From contig CM049322.1 of the NCBI GenBank assembly GCA_026874595.1, forward strand, positions 31,805,340-31,869,339: 64,000 nt of DNA, written 5' to 3'. The notes beneath the pieces were generated by a model. It had not been told where the DNA came from. It saw nothing but the letters and a program-made list of their open reading frames with translations, and searched no databases. Of this stretch, positions 63,146-64,000 are shown piece after piece. The position numbers were made by a program, and so were the translations under genes. This stretch comes from Sipunculus nudus. Taxonomy: Eukaryota > Annelida > Sipuncula > Golfingiida > Sipunculidae. The stretch's first letter is position 1. Every line of letters begins with the position of its first letter.

Positions 63146-64000
63146 TGACCTTAAGTCAGACAAACAGTCTTGTTGTTGCCAGAGAATTACAAAACAATAG
63201 AGGCCTCAGTAGAGCGGATACCTCCGCCAAAGGACATCCATCCAAGTGGACCCACTACTTTTTTTTAGATCCCCCCTACCATTTGATCTTTAGGAATGTC
63301 TCACCCTTAAAGTCATTAGTTTTTTTTGCATTTTCCTGCTAGCAAACGAACTAACTTTCTATTCATTTATCGTTACCTCCCCATAGTACATATAACAGAT
63401 TTTTCTCTTTCATTCTATGCATGATGTAGCGGATTTGCATGTAAATGCTGATCCATAAATGATCGCTCTGACTGCATTCAGTGACCCGGTGTAAAATATC
63501 CCATTCGGTACCAAAAATTGCTGGATGCCCGGAAGAATGCGTTTAGAAATTTAGACCAAGGCAAACCGCAATGTCTGCCATTTATTCAAGGTGAGACACA
63601 GGCAGCCCTCAGAAGTTACATTTACTCTGCCTGCTTTGGTTCCACATGGAAATCCTGAAGATAATGCACAATAAAAATAACATCAACTATATATCATAGC
63701 TATTGAAAATTTTCTTCACAATGAAGCTCTTCCAGATTGAAGATGAGATAAAGCTCCTTTAACTCATGCAGAAAAAAGCGCCTGGCTTAATTTGTATGGA
63801 ATTGTTGGAGCAGTGTGAGACATGGATGGTCTGTGTAAACTAGTTAATCAGAAGCACATTAGGTGGCGCCACTTTCCAGCGTTATTCCCCGGTTATAACA
63901 ACATGAAGTTCCGCCCCGGTTATAATCATCGATCCGCTGATTTCATCATGCTTTCTGTAACGACCAAAGTCCTTCAGATGATATTGATGTACACGTGTGT

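Overview
The window is invertebrate animal nuclear DNA: AT-rich, intron-rich, full of (TA)n and (TC)n microsatellites, tRNA-derived SINEs and small non-autonomous DNA transposons. The repeat types (stem-loop-headed repeats followed by GTCCGTCCGT, GTCTGTCT minisatellites, TTAA-flanked elements) and the kind of Ig receptor genes present suggest a lophotrochozoan, most likely a bivalve mollusc. The species cannot be fixed from sequence alone.

Two immunoglobulin-superfamily genes lie head to head. Gene A (minus strand, about 18,010 down to 4,535, running off the left edge) has a possible TATA-driven non-coding first exon, a signal-peptide exon, a V-type Ig exon and a second Ig exon. Its V exon carries an in-frame TAG early in the domain, so this copy reads as a pseudogene or null allele. 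Gene B (plus strand, 29,385-53,734) can be assembled into 17 coding exons, with every junction in phase 1. It encodes about 1,062 residues: signal peptide, seven Ig domains, two fibronectin type III domains, one transmembrane helix and a cytoplasmic tail cut into six very small exons. The tail carries nine tyrosines in YxxL/V/I or YxN contexts, which suggests a cell-surface signalling receptor of the CD22-like/nephrin-like kind, probably of immune or adhesion function.

Layout: 1-690 unclassified; 690-3,110 tandem array of roughly 290-360 bp units; 4,535-18,010 gene A with repeat-rich introns; 18,060-29,340 intergenic, holding mobile-element remnants and a reverse-oriented copy of the same tandem family; 29,385-53,734 gene B. 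Its large introns host a TIR-bounded 153-bp minisatellite element (42,590-43,972) and a TTAA-flanked piggyBac-like element (46,480-48,254). A tRNA-derived SINE starts inside the last exon and supplies the gene's stop codon and probably its poly(A) signal. The region 53,950-64,000 has no recognisable gene but contains a 1.27-kb TIR element and microsatellites.

The most notable feature is the tail of gene B: small, phase-symmetric exons, each carrying one or two phosphotyrosine motifs and each removable or duplicable without a frameshift, next to a probably disabled paralogue. Exon calls rest on open frame, splice-site consensus, phase agreement and Ig/FN3 landmarks. No database search or transcript evidence was available.
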